NCBI RefSeq assembly: GCF_001712755.1
Contig: NZ_MDKC01000001.1
Span: 372,001-436,000 of the forward strand
Source of the DNA: Gottfriedia luciferensis
GTDB lineage: Bacteria; Bacillota; Bacilli; Bacillales; Bacillaceae_G
DNA: 64,000 nt
Reading direction: 5' to 3'
Below the pieces are notes generated by a model, which was not told the origin of the DNA, ran no database searches, and worked only from the letters and a program-made list of their open reading frames with translations. Of this stretch, positions 37,217-46,184 are shown piece by piece. Positions within the stretch are counted from its first letter, which is position 1. Each line of letters opens with the position of its first letter. The position numbers and the translations under genes are program-made.

Positions 37217-37267
37217 TAAAAAACGCTAATTATACAATTTTGGTTTGTATCATTTAGCGTTTTTTAT
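37217..37267. terminator. Bidirectional intrinsic terminator
   Basis: AAAAACGCTAATTATACAA pairs with TTGTATCATTTAGCGTTTTT between the converging phosphatase and LysR genes. Confidence 0.85.
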
Positions 37268-38163
37268 TAAAATATACCATTTAAATGATCTTTTACACAC
37301 TTTATGAATTCATTTTTGTCACTTGTATTTTCTTTCGTAATTGGAGATATTACCCAAAAGTCTTGATAAAAATAATCTGTTTCTTTAATTGGGATTATTT
37401 TTAATTCGCCACTTAATACTTCGGGAAAATATTTTAAAGTTGTATTATGCACAAAAGTAAATACGCGTCCTTCCTTAATAATTTCAATAAGTGTCATAGT
37501 ACGGTTTGATTTAAGAACGATCTCATTTTTAAATTTTTTAGCTAATTGCAGAAAATTTTTATTCGAAAAAGTATACATTACGACCTTTTGATAAAGTAAG
37601 TCTTCAGCTGTAACATAATCTAATTCATATAAAGGAGAATTTTTGCCTACTATAATGCACACTTTTCCTTTACTTAAGAATTCGAAATTAATATTATTTT
37701 CCTTTTCTAATTCCGCTTTAGAAGATACAACTAACGCTAGGTCATAGTCCTCTTTTGTTAAATTGTTAATAATCTGAGGTGTACCTTGTTCAATTAATTC
37801 AATAGTCGCTCCATTGTTATTTCCAGAGTATTTTTTTAAAACATCATGAATTGTATAAGTAAAAGTTGGTGCACATGCAATTTTCATATGTTTTACTCTA
37901 GTTTCCTTAAAATCCGAAAGCTGTTCTTTTAATTCTTTTAAATTATTTAAAATTTCAACTGACCTAGATAATACTAACTCTCCCTCAATAGTTAAGGTAA
38001 TTCCACCTCTAGATCGATTAAATATATTTATTTCTAATTCTCTTTCAAGTTGACTAATGGCTTGACTAACCCCAGAAGGAGAAATATGCAATTTTTTCGC
38101 TGCTTTTGAAATCGACTTTTCATTCGCGATACTTACAACGTATTCTAGTTGTTCAAAGTTCAT
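37267..38163 (-). CDS. LysR family transcriptional regulator
   Basis: The 298-residue protein has the N-terminal LysR helix-turn-helix (MNFEQLEYVVSIANEKSISKAAKKLHISPSGVSQAISQLERELEINIFNR) and a periplasmic-binding-like effector domain. It is divergent from a LuxR-type gene, with a perfect 9-bp-arm palindrome between them. It probably regulates itself and that neighbour. Effector unknown. Confidence 0.88.
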   Translation of the reverse strand: MNFEQLEYVVSIANEKSISKAAKKLHISPSGVSQAISQLERELEINIFNRSRGGITLTIEGELVLSRSVEILNNLKELKEQLSDFKETRVKHMKIACAPTFTYTIHDVLKKYSGNNNGATIELIEQGTPQIINNLTKEDYDLALVVSSKAELEKENNINFEFLSKGKVCIIVGKNSPLYELDYVTAEDLLYQKVVMYTFSNKNFLQLAKKFKNEIVLKSNRTMTLIEIIKEGRVFTFVHNTTLKYFPEVLSGELKIIPIKETDYFYQDFWVISPITKENTSDKNEFIKCVKDHLNGIF

Positions 38164-38227
38164 ATTAACCTCCTAATATAAAAACTAACTTTCCCTATCA
38201 ATAGTTTAATATATTTATGTGCTTTAC

Positions 38228-38250
38228 ATTGTTAAGTATTACTTAACAAT
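38228..38250. promoter_or_regulatory. Perfect palindrome in the LysR/LuxR divergent region
   Basis: ATTGTTAAG-N5-CTTAACAAT is a perfect inverted repeat with 9-bp arms. Its size fits a LysR-type T-N11-A operator (ATTGTTAAG...). It lies 65 bp from the LysR start and 144 bp from the LuxR start. Confidence 0.6.
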
Positions 38251-38393
38251 AGCTTAACATATATGAAATATAATTTCTGTCGTAAACAATGTAAAATACT
38301 ACTTAATTCCATATAATTTTATAGGAATAATTAGGATTAAGCAATGAAATATCAGTAATTGAATCTAGTTACTGTTGAAAGTTGGGAATAAAA

Positions 38394-39071
38394 ATGTTTA
38401 CTTACAATGAGTTTAATCACCACGAAAATAAAACATTTATTTTTGTTGAAAATACTCTTTTCGTATCTGGAATCTGTACAATTTTAGTACATCATAATCT
38501 AGATGCTAGAAAAATAGATTTCCATGAAATTAATACAAACGATTTAAATGAATCATTTTTTATTTGTCATGTGAAAAATGAAGAGATGGAAGAAAAATCT
38601 CAGCTTTTAAAGTTAATTGATAAGAACATTAATATAGTAATCATTAAAAATAATATAGATTATAATGAAATTGAGAGTTTGATGAAAATTGGGGTAAATG
38701 GAATTTGCTTAACTGACATTGATGAACAATATTTACTTCATATTGTAAGACAAGTTCAAAATGGTCAATTCTTCTTAGATTCTCGATTAACAAATTTAAT
38801 CATTCAAGAAAATAAACGAATGCTTGAGAATGGAAATAAAAAGAAAGAACTAGATTATGAAGCGATGAATAATCTTTTGACGAAAAGAGAAATTGAAATT
38901 TTACAACTTTTAGCTCAAGGATTTTCCAATATTCAAATAGGATCTGAATTATTTATTTCGAGTAAAACTGTTAAAAATCATGTTTCAAATATAATTCAAA
39001 AATTACAGGTATCTGATCGATTAAATGCTGTGATTTCTGCAATCAAAAATAATTGGATTTCGTTTGACTAA
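38394..39071 (+). CDS. LuxR/NarL-type regulator with degenerate receiver domain
   Basis: The ~225-residue protein resembles DegU-type response regulators. Its C-terminal LuxR helix-turn-helix is intact (LTKREIEILQLLAQGFSNIQIGSELFISSKTVKNHVSNIIQKL). The N-terminal domain keeps the receiver fold pattern, but the acidic pair is VEN, the phosphoacceptor region reads FFICHVKNEE without Asp, and the conserved Lys is replaced (CLTDID). It is probably an atypical, phosphorylation-independent regulator. I chose the ATG at 38394; an in-frame TTG lies 12 bp upstream. Confidence 0.75.
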   Translation: MFTYNEFNHHENKTFIFVENTLFVSGICTILVHHNLDARKIDFHEINTNDLNESFFICHVKNEEMEEKSQLLKLIDKNINIVIIKNNIDYNEIESLMKIGVNGICLTDIDEQYLLHIVRQVQNGQFFLDSRLTNLIIQENKRMLENGNKKKELDYEAMNNLLTKREIEILQLLAQGFSNIQIGSELFISSKTVKNHVSNIIQKLQVSDRLNAVISAIKNNWISFD

Positions 39072-39145
39072 TTAACAAATGACACTAATCTATTACTTAA
39101 AAGGATTAGTGTTATCCAATTGAAAAAAGATAAGTATTGTATTGT

Positions 39146-39252
39146 TGATTTCCACTAAAGATGCTCGCTCCTATAGGAGACGAGCATCTTTGCGTTCCAA
39201 TATAACTATTCATCAAACCAAGATTACTTAAAAAACATAAAATAGCCAGTTA
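39146..39252 (-). repeat. Internally deleted copy C of the ~515-bp element
   Basis: GTTGATTTCCACTA and GATGCTCGCT match the element copy at 54474-54499. The GC-rich centre is lost, so GATGCTCGCT and ACGAGCATC now form a perfect hairpin. GCGTTCCAAT and ACTATTCATCAAA plus ATAGCC then match 54587-54645. It has the same orientation as copy B. No flanking terminator duplication is seen. Confidence 0.65.
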
Positions 39253-39392
39253 CATTCAATAATTCTAATATTAAACAATTTACATGCCAAAATTCGTACG
39301 AACATTAGCTTCGACTCAAAAAAAAATCTTATATACCTCATTGTTTTGAAAAAAATACTCAAGTAATAATGTAATTCTCCATTTAGTATAGC

Positions 39393-39503
39393 TTAATTAC
39401 CTTTGTAACTACTCATCCAATTATCCAACACTTTTACCATCCACTTTACGATAAAACGATTTTCCCACCAAGTTAATTTACTTTTTTTATAGTGAACATT
39501 CAA
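39393..39503 (-). pseudogene. Possible C-terminal gene remnant
   Basis: A 36-codon frame ends with segments WWENRFIVKWMVKVLDNWM and SSYKGN. It looks like real protein sequence but has no ribosome binding site and overlaps the end of the LuxR-type gene. Family not recognised. Confidence 0.25.
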
Positions 39504-39511
39504 AAAAGTTT

Positions 39512-40135
39512 TTAAGATATTATTCCTTTTCGAATTAATTCACCAACCGCATGAGAGCGATTGTTTGCACCGAGTTTTTTTATAGCGGATTTTACATATT
39601 GTTTTACTGTAAGTTCACTAATATTCATGGAATCTGCCATCTCGTTTGTGCTTTCGCCCCAAGCAATTCGTTTCATTACCTCTAATTCTCTTTTGCTTAA
39701 AATGATTGAATCATACGCCCCAGTTGTATTTTCTAAAAATTTTCCAATTAACTTACCGTAATATGTAAATGAAGAGAGGAGTTTATCATCCATTTTAAGA
39801 TGATCTTTAAATTCTGTTGAACAAATATAACCAACAACTACTGAACCGAAGCAGATTGGTACAGCGATCATAGAGTTAACACTAGAAGGGAAGATATATT
39901 TACTACTCGTTTGTTTTAAGTATTCAATGCCTGAACAGAACTTTGCTTTTCGCTCACAAATTGCTGTAAAGATGATTGGGAGCGAACGAATATCATCTCT
40001 GATCTCTCGTATATGTGTTAATCCATCATTCGTAATCAAAATAATGCCTTCGCCTAAAAATCCAAAAGGAGAATATCGAAATAAATAAGCATTTCGAACG
40101 GGAAGGGGAATGGTACCATACTGGTCACTGGCCAA
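39512..40135 (-). pseudogene. GAF-LuxR family regulator, 5'-truncated
   Basis: The C-terminal LuxR helix-turn-helix is intact (LSKRELEVMKRIAWGESTNEMADSMNISELTVKQYVKSAIKKLGANNRSHAV), preceded by most of a GAF-like domain. The first ~15 codons of the open frame are antisense to the flavin monooxygenase fragment that begins at the same place. So the true N-terminus, promoter and ribosome binding site are lost. The junction is near 40095. The product is probably not expressed properly. Confidence 0.7.
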
Positions 40136-41250
40136 GAAATAAGGAAGTTGATTTTAAAGGGAAACGTGTTGGAATTATTGGAACTGGTTCGAGCGGTGTA
40201 CAAGCTATACCAGTTATTGCAGAACAGGCGGGTCATCTGACTGTATTCCAGCGTACACCTCAATATAGTGCACCAGCAAGAAACCATCCGTATGACCCGG
40301 AGTATATACGAAAAACGAAAGCAAACTTTAAAGAGATTAAAAAACAGATGAGAGAATCAATCGGGGGCCAACCGGTTGTTCCACCAACCCAATCTGCTTT
40401 AGATGTCAATCCAATTGAAAGAAACAAAATTTATGAAGATAGTTGGAAAAATGGTGGACTCGGACTTTTTGGGGCCTTCACTGATCTTACAATTGATGAA
40501 AGAGCAAATGAAACAGTTGCTGAATTCATCAGATCAAAAATTAGTAAAATTGTACATGATTCTGAAGTTGCCCAAAAATTAATGCCATACTATTACTATG
40601 GTACAAAACGTCCAATTATAGATACGAATTACTACGAAACATATAACCGTGAAAACGTATCTTTAGTTGATGTTAAAAACGATTCAATTGAATCAATTAC
40701 ACCTAATGGGTTGAAAACTAAAAACAATGAATATGAATTAGATGTGATTATATTTGCAACTGGGTATGATGGTATGACTGGACCATTAATGAAGATTGAT
40801 ATTAAAGGAAAAGATGGAATTAGTTTGAAAGAAAAATGGGACGGAGGAGCACAAACAAGAACATATCTTGGAATTGCTAATGCTTGATTCCCTAATATGT
40901 TTATGATTACTGGGCCAGAAAGTCCTTCAGTACTAAGCAACATGCCTGTTTCAATCGAGCAACACGTAGAATGGATTGCAGATTGTATCCAGTTCTTACG
41001 TACAAATGATGTTGATATGATTGAAGCTAATGTTGATGCAGAAAATGACTGGAGCCGACATTGCAGGGAAGTTGCAGAGGCAACACTATTCACAAAAACA
41101 GATTCATGGTACACAGGGGCAAATATTAAAGGAAAACCACGAGGATTTCAAATTTACCTTGGAGGTGTTGGGGCATATCGCAAAAAATGCGATGAAATAG
41201 CTACAAATGGATATGAAGGATTTGTTTTAACTTCAACTGCAGTTCATTAA
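40102..41250 (+). pseudogene. Flavin-containing Baeyer-Villiger-type monooxygenase, broken
   Basis: Reading starts abruptly with EWYHTGHWP, then the NADPH-binding GTGSSG, the BVMO-typical YYYYGTKRP and IFATGYDGMTGP. An in-frame TGA (40885-40887) falls where YLGIANA is followed by FPNMFMITGPESPS; relatives have a Gly there, so GGA to TGA explains it. The frame continues to 41250. The N-terminal ~150 residues with the FAD-binding fold are missing. This is a pseudogene with at least two lesions. Confidence 0.88.
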
Positions 41251-41267
41251 ACTAGAATACAATCCGA

Positions 41268-41301
41268 AAAAACACTTCTTTATTTGGAGAAGTGTTTTTC
41301 A
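41268..41301 (+). terminator. Intrinsic terminator
   Basis: AAAACACTTCT pairs with AGAAGTGTTTT across a short loop, downstream of the monooxygenase pseudogene. TCAACGTGTTGA follows directly. Confidence 0.8.
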
Positions 41302-41308
41302 ACGTGTT

Positions 41309-41405
41309 GAAATAAAGTATAGTAACCCATAGTTCAAGGGGGGGCTTCTAAGTAAGTAAAAACGTAAAAAAGAATGTAAATATCCCATTCATAAATGGTT
41401 AAAGT
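41309..41405. repeat. 52-bp-type repeat, locus 3 (degenerate)
   Basis: ATAGTAACCCATAGTTCA (about 41320) and ATATCCCATTCATAAATGG (about 41380), together with AAGTAAGTAAAAACG and AAAAAGAATGTAAAT, match the repeat units at 12852 and 24905. The spacing here is 58 bp, so the units have an insertion. The rest of this 319-bp gap shows nothing else beyond the terminator and the next gene's ribosome binding site. Confidence 0.55.
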
Positions 41406-41569
41406 GTGAATAGAATTGCGCTCTCCAATTATTAAAAATCAATTAATGTAAGTTGAATTAATCCACAAATTCAGAGTAAAAATAGTATAATGATTTGTAT
41501 TTAAATTTCATTAATAGTATAAATATTCATTTTTCTATTTGTTAGAGTTAAAAAGGGGAGAGTTTTAAT

Positions 41570-42808
41570 TTGTCTGCATCAAAAAAATCTATATTTAAAG
41601 GGACTTCATTTACAAATTTCTGGGTCTCACGAATGTTTACTTCGACTTCATTTCAGATGCTATCGGTAGCAATTGGATGGCAAATGTATGATTTGACACA
41701 TGACGCGTTTAGTCTAGGTCTAGTAGGTTTAGCACAATTTATTCCAATGGTCTTACTTACTTTAGTAGTTGGTCAAGTTGCTGACAGAGTCGATCGTCGG
41801 AAAATTGTTTTCATATGCCAAATGGTAGAAGCTTTAATAGCAGGACTTCTTTTATATGGTAATTTTGCTAACTGGCTTAGCAGGGAGGAAATATTAATTG
41901 CAGCTTTTATACTCGGTGCATGTCGATCATTTGAAGGACCTGCTTCTTCGGCGTTATTACCTCAAGTTGTGCCAAAATCTATTTTACAACAAGCTATTTC
42001 TTGGAGTACATCTGCAGGTCAAACAGCACAAATACTTGGACCATCACTTGGTGGTGTATTATTTTCACTAGGACCAGCATACGTATATGCAACCTCAGCA
42101 ATTGCTTTATTACTTTCATCAATCTTAACAATTTTTATAAAATTAGATAGTGAATTTATTCGTAAAGCAGAGCCGGTAACTTTACGTACAATGCTTATGG
42201 GGTTAGAATTTGTCTATAAACACCCAATTATTTTAGGAACTATATCACTTGATTTGTTTGCCGTTTTACTTGGTGGAGCTACAGCACTTTTACCAATTTA
42301 TGCCCAAGATATTTTACATACAGGCGCTTGGGGCTTAGGTCTGATGCGTACTGCACCAGCTGTTGGAGCATTAATAATGTCTCTAATTTTAGCTTATTTC
42401 CCACTTAAAAAATCTTTTGGGCCGATATTATTTGCAGCGTTAGGTATTTTTGGGTTAGCAACAATGCTATTTGCAATTTCAACAAACTTAGTCATCTCAT
42501 TAATTGCATTATTTATAATTGGAGCTTCAGATGTAGTCAGCGTAGTAATACGTTCTTCACTCGTTCAGTTACAGACACCGGATGATATGAGAGGCAGAGT
42601 AAATGCTGTAAATTCTTTATTTATTGGAACTTCGAATCAGCTTGGGGAATTTGAATCTGGAACAATGGCTGGATTAATGGGTGCCGTACCAGCTGCATTT
42701 GTAGGTGGACTTGGAACGATATTAGTTGCTGGACTTTGGATGTATTTATTCCCTTCACTTAGAAGAATTAATTCACTTTCTGGAGATAAAACAGAAAAAG
42801 TAGGATAA
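41570..42808 (+). CDS. MFS transporter (enterobactin exporter EntS-like / MFS_3)
   Basis: The 412-residue protein has about twelve membrane helices and MFS motifs (GQVADRVDRRKIV after helix 2; RSFEGPASSALLPQVVP; DMRGRVNAVNSLFIGTSNQLGEFESG). This subgroup exports drugs or siderophores; the substrate is unknown. The TTG start follows AAAGGGGAG. The gene for a DUF1801 protein follows after 18 bp and is likely co-transcribed. Confidence 0.85.
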   Translation: MSASKKSIFKGTSFTNFWVSRMFTSTSFQMLSVAIGWQMYDLTHDAFSLGLVGLAQFIPMVLLTLVVGQVADRVDRRKIVFICQMVEALIAGLLLYGNFANWLSREEILIAAFILGACRSFEGPASSALLPQVVPKSILQQAISWSTSAGQTAQILGPSLGGVLFSLGPAYVYATSAIALLLSSILTIFIKLDSEFIRKAEPVTLRTMLMGLEFVYKHPIILGTISLDLFAVLLGGATALLPIYAQDILHTGAWGLGLMRTAPAVGALIMSLILAYFPLKKSFGPILFAALGIFGLATMLFAISTNLVISLIALFIIGASDVVSVVIRSSLVQLQTPDDMRGRVNAVNSLFIGTSNQLGEFESGTMAGLMGAVPAAFVGGLGTILVAGLWMYLFPSLRRINSLSGDKTEKVG

Positions 42809-42826
42809 TTTGTTAAAGGAGGATTT

Positions 42827-43216
42827 ATGGAAAATACTAAAAAAACATTTGAAACGATTGATGAATATATTTCACAATTTCAGCCTGAAGTTCAAGAAAA
42901 ATTACAATCTTTAAGAAAGACTGTAAAAGAAGTTGTACCAAATGCTGTAGAGAGAATTAGTTATCAAATGCCTACTTTTGCGCTAAATAAAAATTTAGTA
43001 CATTTTGCTGCATTTAAAAATCATATTGGATTTTACCCGGGCGCAAGTGGAATTGCAGCATTTAAACAAGAATTATCCGTTTATAAAGGTGCTAAAGGAT
43101 CTGTGCAATTTCCAATAAACGACCCACTTCCATTTGATTTGATAAAAAAGATTGTAAAGTATAGGGAACTTGAGGATATTAAAAAAGCGGAAGAAAAATT
43201 AAAAAAGAAAAAATAA
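42827..43216 (+). CDS. DUF1801 / YdhG-like protein
   Basis: The 129-residue protein shows the DUF1801 pattern (IDEYISQFQPEVQEKLQSLRKTVKEVVPNAVERISYQMPTF, HIGFYPGASGI, KGSVQFPINDPLP). Members are sometimes called iron-chaperone-like (frataxin fold), but the biochemical role is unproven. The ATG follows AAAGGAGG. Confidence 0.85.
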   Translation: MENTKKTFETIDEYISQFQPEVQEKLQSLRKTVKEVVPNAVERISYQMPTFALNKNLVHFAAFKNHIGFYPGASGIAAFKQELSVYKGAKGSVQFPINDPLPFDLIKKIVKYRELEDIKKAEEKLKKKK

Positions 43217-43219
43217 GAT

Positions 43220-43260
43220 CAAAACCTCTGGAGCTAATTTTAGTTTTGGAGGTTTTTTTA
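43220..43260 (+). terminator. Intrinsic terminator
   Basis: CAAAACCTC pairs with GAGGTTTT, followed by T residues, after the DUF1801 gene. Confidence 0.7.
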
Positions 43261-43397
43261 GTAAAAAGGACTGATCGCTTTGTTCGAAATATTGTCAAAT
43301 ATTTTCCAATAATAAAATACTTTATACGTTATACTAAACTTGTATTTAGAGGAAAAAACAAGTAATGAATGATGAAGTTGATTTTTTTAGCAAAACA

Positions 43398-43413
43398 TGT
43401 GAAAAAGTTCACA
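43398..43413 (+). promoter_or_regulatory. Fnr/CRP-type site in front of nirB
   Basis: TGTGA-N6-TCACA is a perfect match to the Fnr/CRP consensus. Its centre is only ~33 bp upstream of the chosen nirB start, which is closer than the usual -41.5 activator position allows. Confidence 0.6.
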
Positions 43414-43437
43414 ACTTGTATTTGGGGGACAGAAGAG

Positions 43438-45837
43438 ATGAAAAGAAAATTATTGATGATTGGTAATGGAATGGCAGGAGTTCGTTGTATAGAAGAAATA
43501 CTAAAAAGAAATAAAAGTTTATTTGAAATCACAATAATTGGGGATGAACCTTATCCAAACTATAACAGGATCATGTTATCGAACGTATTACAAGGTAAAA
43601 CAACCTTTGATGAAATTAATATTAATGATTGGAATTGGTATATAGAGAATCAAATTACATTACTTACAAACGAAAAAGTTACAAAAATATCCCCTGCAGA
43701 AAAAATAGTTGAAACTGAAAAAGGAAAAATGCTTTTATATGATGAGCTTATTTTAGCTACTGGATCTAGTGCCTTTATACTTCCTATCCCAGGAAATAAT
43801 CTACAAGGTGTAATCGATTTCCGGACAATTCAAGATACTGAATTAATGATAGATTATGCAAAAAAATATAAAAAAGCTGTTGTAATTGGGGGAGGCCTAC
43901 TAGGTTTAGAGGCAGCAAGAGGTTTAATTGACCGAGGAATGGAAGTTCATGTTGTACATCTATTGCCTACATTAATGGAACAACAATTAGATGCAACTGC
44001 TGCGAAAATGTTAAAAAAAGATTTAGAAGCACAGGGTATGAATTTCTTAATGGAGAAACAAACGATTTCAATAAATGGAACGAATCGTGTTGAAGGAATC
44101 AGTTTTTCGGATGGAACTTCATTAGAATGTGATTTAGTCGTAATGGCTGTAGGAATTAGACCAAATATTTCTTTAGCAAAAGAAGCAGGAATCGACGCAA
44201 ACCGTGCAATCATTGTAAACGATATAATGCAAACATCAGAACCATCAATTTATGCTGTAGGTGAATGTGCCGAACATAACGGAACTACTTATGGTTTAGT
44301 AGCACCGCTATATGAACAAGGGATCGTGCTAGCAGAACATATAACGGGTAATTCCACGAAAGGATATAAAGGAAGCATTTTATCAACTCAATTAAAAGTA
44401 TCTGGCTGTGATTTATTCTCTGGTGGATTAATCCATGAAGGAGAAGATATGCAAGCAATCATTGTAAATGACCAATTTGCTGGACTATACAAAAAAGTAA
44501 TTGTGAAAGATGAAAAAGTTGTTGGAATAGTTTTATATGGTGATGCATCAGATGGAAATCGATTATTCAACATGTTAAAAAATGAAACAAATATAAAGGA
44601 ATATACTAGTGCTTCTATTCTCCATAAATCAGGAGAGGACGCTGGTGAAGCTTTTGTTCTTAGTATGAGTGCTAATGATACAGTTTGTGGATGTAATGGT
44701 GTTACGAAAGGCACAATTGTTCAATCAATTTTAGAACAAGAGCTTACAACGTTTGAACATGTGAAAAATTGCACAAAAGCAGGCGCATCATGTGGAAAAT
44801 GCAAAGGAATGGTTGAAAGTATTTTAGCGGCTACATTAGGTGATACATTTGATCCCAATGCTGCAAAGCCTGGTATGTGTGGATGTACCGCATTATCTCG
44901 TGATGAAGTGATAAATGAAATAGAAGAAAAAGGATTACAAACTCCTAGAGAGGTTCGAATTGTATTAGGATTTGAAAATGAAGAAGGTTGTTCAAAATGC
45001 CGTCCAGCTCTAAACTATTATTTAAGAATGATGTATCCCAATGATTATCAAGATGATAAATCATCACGCTTCGTTAATGAACGAATGGAAGGAAATATCC
45101 AAAATGATGGCTCATTCTCAATCGTACCGCGAATGTATGGAGGAGTTACGACTGGTGATGAATTAATTAAACTTGGTGAAGTAGCAAATAAATTCAATGT
45201 ACCTTTAGTAAAAGTTACCGGTGCGAGCCGTGTTGGTTTATATGGTGTTAAAAAAGAAGACGTACCTAAAATATGGAAAGAATTAGGGATGCGTTCAGGT
45301 TATGCTTATTCAAAATCACTTAGAAATGTTAAGTCTTGCGTCGGAAATCGATTTTGTCGATTTGGAACACAAGATTCACTAGGCTTAGGAATCGAATTAG
45401 AAAAAGCGATTGAAATGGTTGACACCCCTCACAAGATGAAAATGGGTGTTACAGGATGTCCTCGAAATTGCGCTGAAGTGCTAACTAAAGACTTTGGGGT
45501 AATATGTGTCGAAAATGGATTCCAGCTATATTTTGGTGGGAATGGTGGGACAGCGGTTCGAGAATGTGATCTTTTAACAACTGTAACAACAGAAGAAGAA
45601 GTAGTTCACATGGCAAAAGCTTATGTTCAATACTATCGCGAAACGGGTATTTACGGGGAACGTACTGCTCCTTGGGTAGAGCGAACAGGAGTTGAAGTAA
45701 TTAAAGAAGTATTGTTAAACAAAGAATTAGAAAATGCTTTAGTAGAGAAGTTTAATCAAGCAAAATCTACTTATGAAGAAGCATGGAGCCAAGCGCTTAA
45801 GAATCAATTAGACCTATATGAGGTTATTAGAAAATAA
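43438..45837 (+). CDS. nirB: NADH-dependent nitrite reductase, large subunit
   Basis: The ~799-residue protein has an N-terminal pyridine-nucleotide oxidoreductase domain (IGNGMAGVRC; VIGGGLLGLEAARGL), two BFD-type [2Fe-2S] domains (CGCNGVTKGTIV, CTKAGASCGKC; CGCTALSRDEVI, GCSKCRP), and a nitrite/sulfite reductase domain with the siroheme-[4Fe-4S] ligands C-x5-C (CVGNRFC) and C-x3-C (CPRNC). It reduces nitrite to ammonium in the cytoplasm. I chose the ATG at 43438 behind GGGGGACAGAAGAG. A 23-residue longer start at 43369 would cross the Fnr-like site. First gene of a five-gene operon. Confidence 0.95.
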   Translation: MKRKLLMIGNGMAGVRCIEEILKRNKSLFEITIIGDEPYPNYNRIMLSNVLQGKTTFDEININDWNWYIENQITLLTNEKVTKISPAEKIVETEKGKMLLYDELILATGSSAFILPIPGNNLQGVIDFRTIQDTELMIDYAKKYKKAVVIGGGLLGLEAARGLIDRGMEVHVVHLLPTLMEQQLDATAAKMLKKDLEAQGMNFLMEKQTISINGTNRVEGISFSDGTSLECDLVVMAVGIRPNISLAKEAGIDANRAIIVNDIMQTSEPSIYAVGECAEHNGTTYGLVAPLYEQGIVLAEHITGNSTKGYKGSILSTQLKVSGCDLFSGGLIHEGEDMQAIIVNDQFAGLYKKVIVKDEKVVGIVLYGDASDGNRLFNMLKNETNIKEYTSASILHKSGEDAGEAFVLSMSANDTVCGCNGVTKGTIVQSILEQELTTFEHVKNCTKAGASCGKCKGMVESILAATLGDTFDPNAAKPGMCGCTALSRDEVINEIEEKGLQTPREVRIVLGFENEEGCSKCRPALNYYLRMMYPNDYQDDKSSRFVNERMEGNIQNDGSFSIVPRMYGGVTTGDELIKLGEVANKFNVPLVKVTGASRVGLYGVKKEDVPKIWKELGMRSGYAYSKSLRNVKSCVGNRFCRFGTQDSLGLGIELEKAIEMVDTPHKMKMGVTGCPRNCAEVLTKDFGVICVENGFQLYFGGNGGTAVRECDLLTTVTTEEEVVHMAKAYVQYYRETGIYGERTAPWVERTGVEVIKEVLLNKELENALVEKFNQAKSTYEEAWSQALKNQLDLYEVIRK

Positions 45838-45863
45838 TTTCAAATTTGAGAGGAGCAATCAAA

Positions 45864-46181
45864 ATGACCAATTCACCAGAGAAAATTAAGATTATTGATC
45901 TTGCCTCATTACCTATACAAATTGGAAAGGAAGTAGTAATTAAAGGGGAATCAATCGCATTATTCCGTTTATCAAATGAAGATGTTCGTTCAGTTGAAAG
46001 TAAATGTCCGGGGACAAATGGACCACTTGCTGAAGGGATTGTTTCAGGTGAATATGTTTTTTGTCCTCTACGTGATTGGAAAATTTCATTAATAACGGGT
46101 GAAGTTCAAAAACCAGATGATGGCATTGTAAAAACATATAAAACCGAAGTAATTGACGGTTCTGTTTATATTACGGTGTAA
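45864..46181 (+). CDS. nirD: Nitrite reductase small subunit
   Basis: The protein has the Rieske-like NirD fold (KCPGTNGPLAEGIVSGEYVFCPLRDWKISLITG). The two histidines that bind a Rieske cluster are replaced (CPG and CPLRDW), as in cluster-free NirD proteins. It partners NirB. The ATG at 45864 follows GAGAGGAG; an ATG at 45846 is also in frame. Confidence 0.9.
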   Translation: MTNSPEKIKIIDLASLPIQIGKEVVIKGESIALFRLSNEDVRSVESKCPGTNGPLAEGIVSGEYVFCPLRDWKISLITGEVQKPDDGIVKTYKTEVIDGSVYITV

Positions 46182-46184
46182 CGT

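Larger units (their letters stand above)
39072..39511. other. Intergenic region, 440 bp
   Basis: Contains a terminator-like stem ACACTAATC / GATTAGTGT (39082-39112) after the LuxR gene, a shrunken copy of the repeat element (39146-39252), and a minus-strand open frame of 36 codons (39393-39503) that may be a gene remnant. Confidence 0.6.

Noticed and set aside
41296-41330. TCAACGTGTTGA after a terminator as an excision scar of the ~515-bp element
   Set aside because: It resembles the two element ends joined, but the match is too short and the T-run of the terminator is intact.
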